Source: Chloroflexi bacterium UBA4733 (GTDB lineage: Bacteria; Chloroflexota; UBA4733). From it: a stretch of 24,519 bases of DNA. The stretch's first letter is position 1, and each line of letters opens with the position of its first letter. Where the stretch lies: positions 1 through 24,519 of the forward strand of contig DHIZ01000204.1 in the NCBI GenBank assembly GCA_002404055.1, in the 5' to 3' direction. The notes under the pieces were generated by a model. That model was not told where the DNA came from and ran no database searches. It saw nothing but the letters and a program-made list of their open reading frames with translations. Both the position numbers and the translations under genes were made by a program. Of the stretch, positions 24,145 through 24,519 are shown in pieces.

Positions 24145-24519
24145 TTATCGCGAACGAACAGACGATGGGGCGAGGTTGCGATACCAGCCCCGCGCGTTGC
24201 CGGCCATGATTTTGGCCGCGAGCTCCTCCGGCAGGGGCATGCCTAGCGCCTTCTCGACGACCGACCGTGGGCCACTGTTGGGCGTGAATTCGGCGTCGAT
24301 CGTGGTGTGCTGGTGAGGGTAGTCGCTGGCGTAGAGGAGCAGGTCGTCCGACCCCAGCGCGTCAATGATCTCGCGCACCTGACGCGGGTCCGCCGGGGCG
24401 TCGAGCGGGGGGGCGGTGAGGCGCATGTGCTGGCGGATCGTTTCCGAGGGTAGCCGGCGCGACCAGGGGATTTCCCGGCGCAGCCCCTTCCATTCCTTGT
24501 CGATGCGCCACATCCAGGA
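24145..24519 (-). CDS. Second amidohydrolase-2 family protein, C-terminal part only
   Basis: The frame is open to the window edge; its start lies outside. The visible 124 or so residues match the end of its neighbour at 23032-24132: MWRIDKEWKGLRREIPW against MWRLDRAWSLLRAEVPH, then LLYASDYPHQHTTIDAEFTP with the late active-site Asp, and AAKIMAGNARGWYRNL. It is therefore a tandem paralogue. The two may have arisen by duplication and act on related substrates or as hetero-oligomer. Confidence 0.85.
   Translation of the reverse strand, partial: SWMWRIDKEWKGLRREIPWSRRLPSETIRQHMRLTAPPLDAPADPRQVREIIDALGSDDLLLYASDYPHQHTTIDAEFTPNSGPRSVVEKALGMPLPEELAAKIMAGNARGWYRNLAPSSVRSR

Overview
The window looks like a piece of a GC-rich bacterial chromosome, most plausibly Chloroflexota (a Thermomicrobia-like lineage). 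This is an inference from the gene repertoire (UPF0182 membrane protein, PDZ/radical-SAM DUF512 protein beside der, COG2159 amidohydrolases, LytR-CpsA-Psr protein), from the many GTG/TTG starts, and from GC-rich intergenic hairpin repeats. No rRNA, tRNA or CRISPR array was recognised. Nearly all genes are packed into short operons with 1-8 base overlaps.

Layout. 121-1615 (minus): cyclophilin-type peptidyl-prolyl isomerase, thioredoxin-fold protein and a four-helix membrane protein, preceded by a divergent control region. 1745-4952 (plus): a UPF0182 membrane protein, then ribosomal silencing factor rsfS behind a hairpin. 4966-5361 (minus): an orphan Phd/YefM-like antitoxin with what looks like a leaderless promoter. 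5667-8854 (minus): argS followed by a UGT-like glycosyltransferase whose conserved N-terminus has no standard start codon. 9243-11950 (plus): the DUF512 radical SAM protein overlapping der.

12190-17020 (minus) is the accessory part and reads as less GC-rich than its surroundings, especially 12200-15400. It holds a PIN-domain nuclease with an upstream small partner and a downstream small ORF, and a large gene for a predicted conflict-system protein: helical N-terminus, beta-rich domain, STAND/AAA-type P-loop ATPase, winged-helix-like region and a C-terminal phosphoribosyltransferase-like (PRTase-CE type) domain. That gene is open for about 1072 codons except for one in-frame TAG that falls inside the Walker A motif, splitting it into 431-codon and 640-codon halves. 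This is the most interesting observation in the window.

17289-19176 (minus): an LCP-family envelope protein and a small membrane protein. 19264-19614 (plus): a small CxxC/CxxC protein. 19626-24519 (minus): an apparent operon of two COG2159 amidohydrolases (the first cut by the window edge), a Rieske protein, a thiamine-diphosphate enzyme subunit, a CxxCxxxCC metal-cluster protein and a rhomboid protease with a large extra N-terminal domain. The first four suggest degradation of a small organic acid or aromatic compound, with substrate unknown.

Three prominent intergenic hairpin elements (21-88, 5486-5591, 8963-9066) look like members of dispersed REP/MITE-like families.
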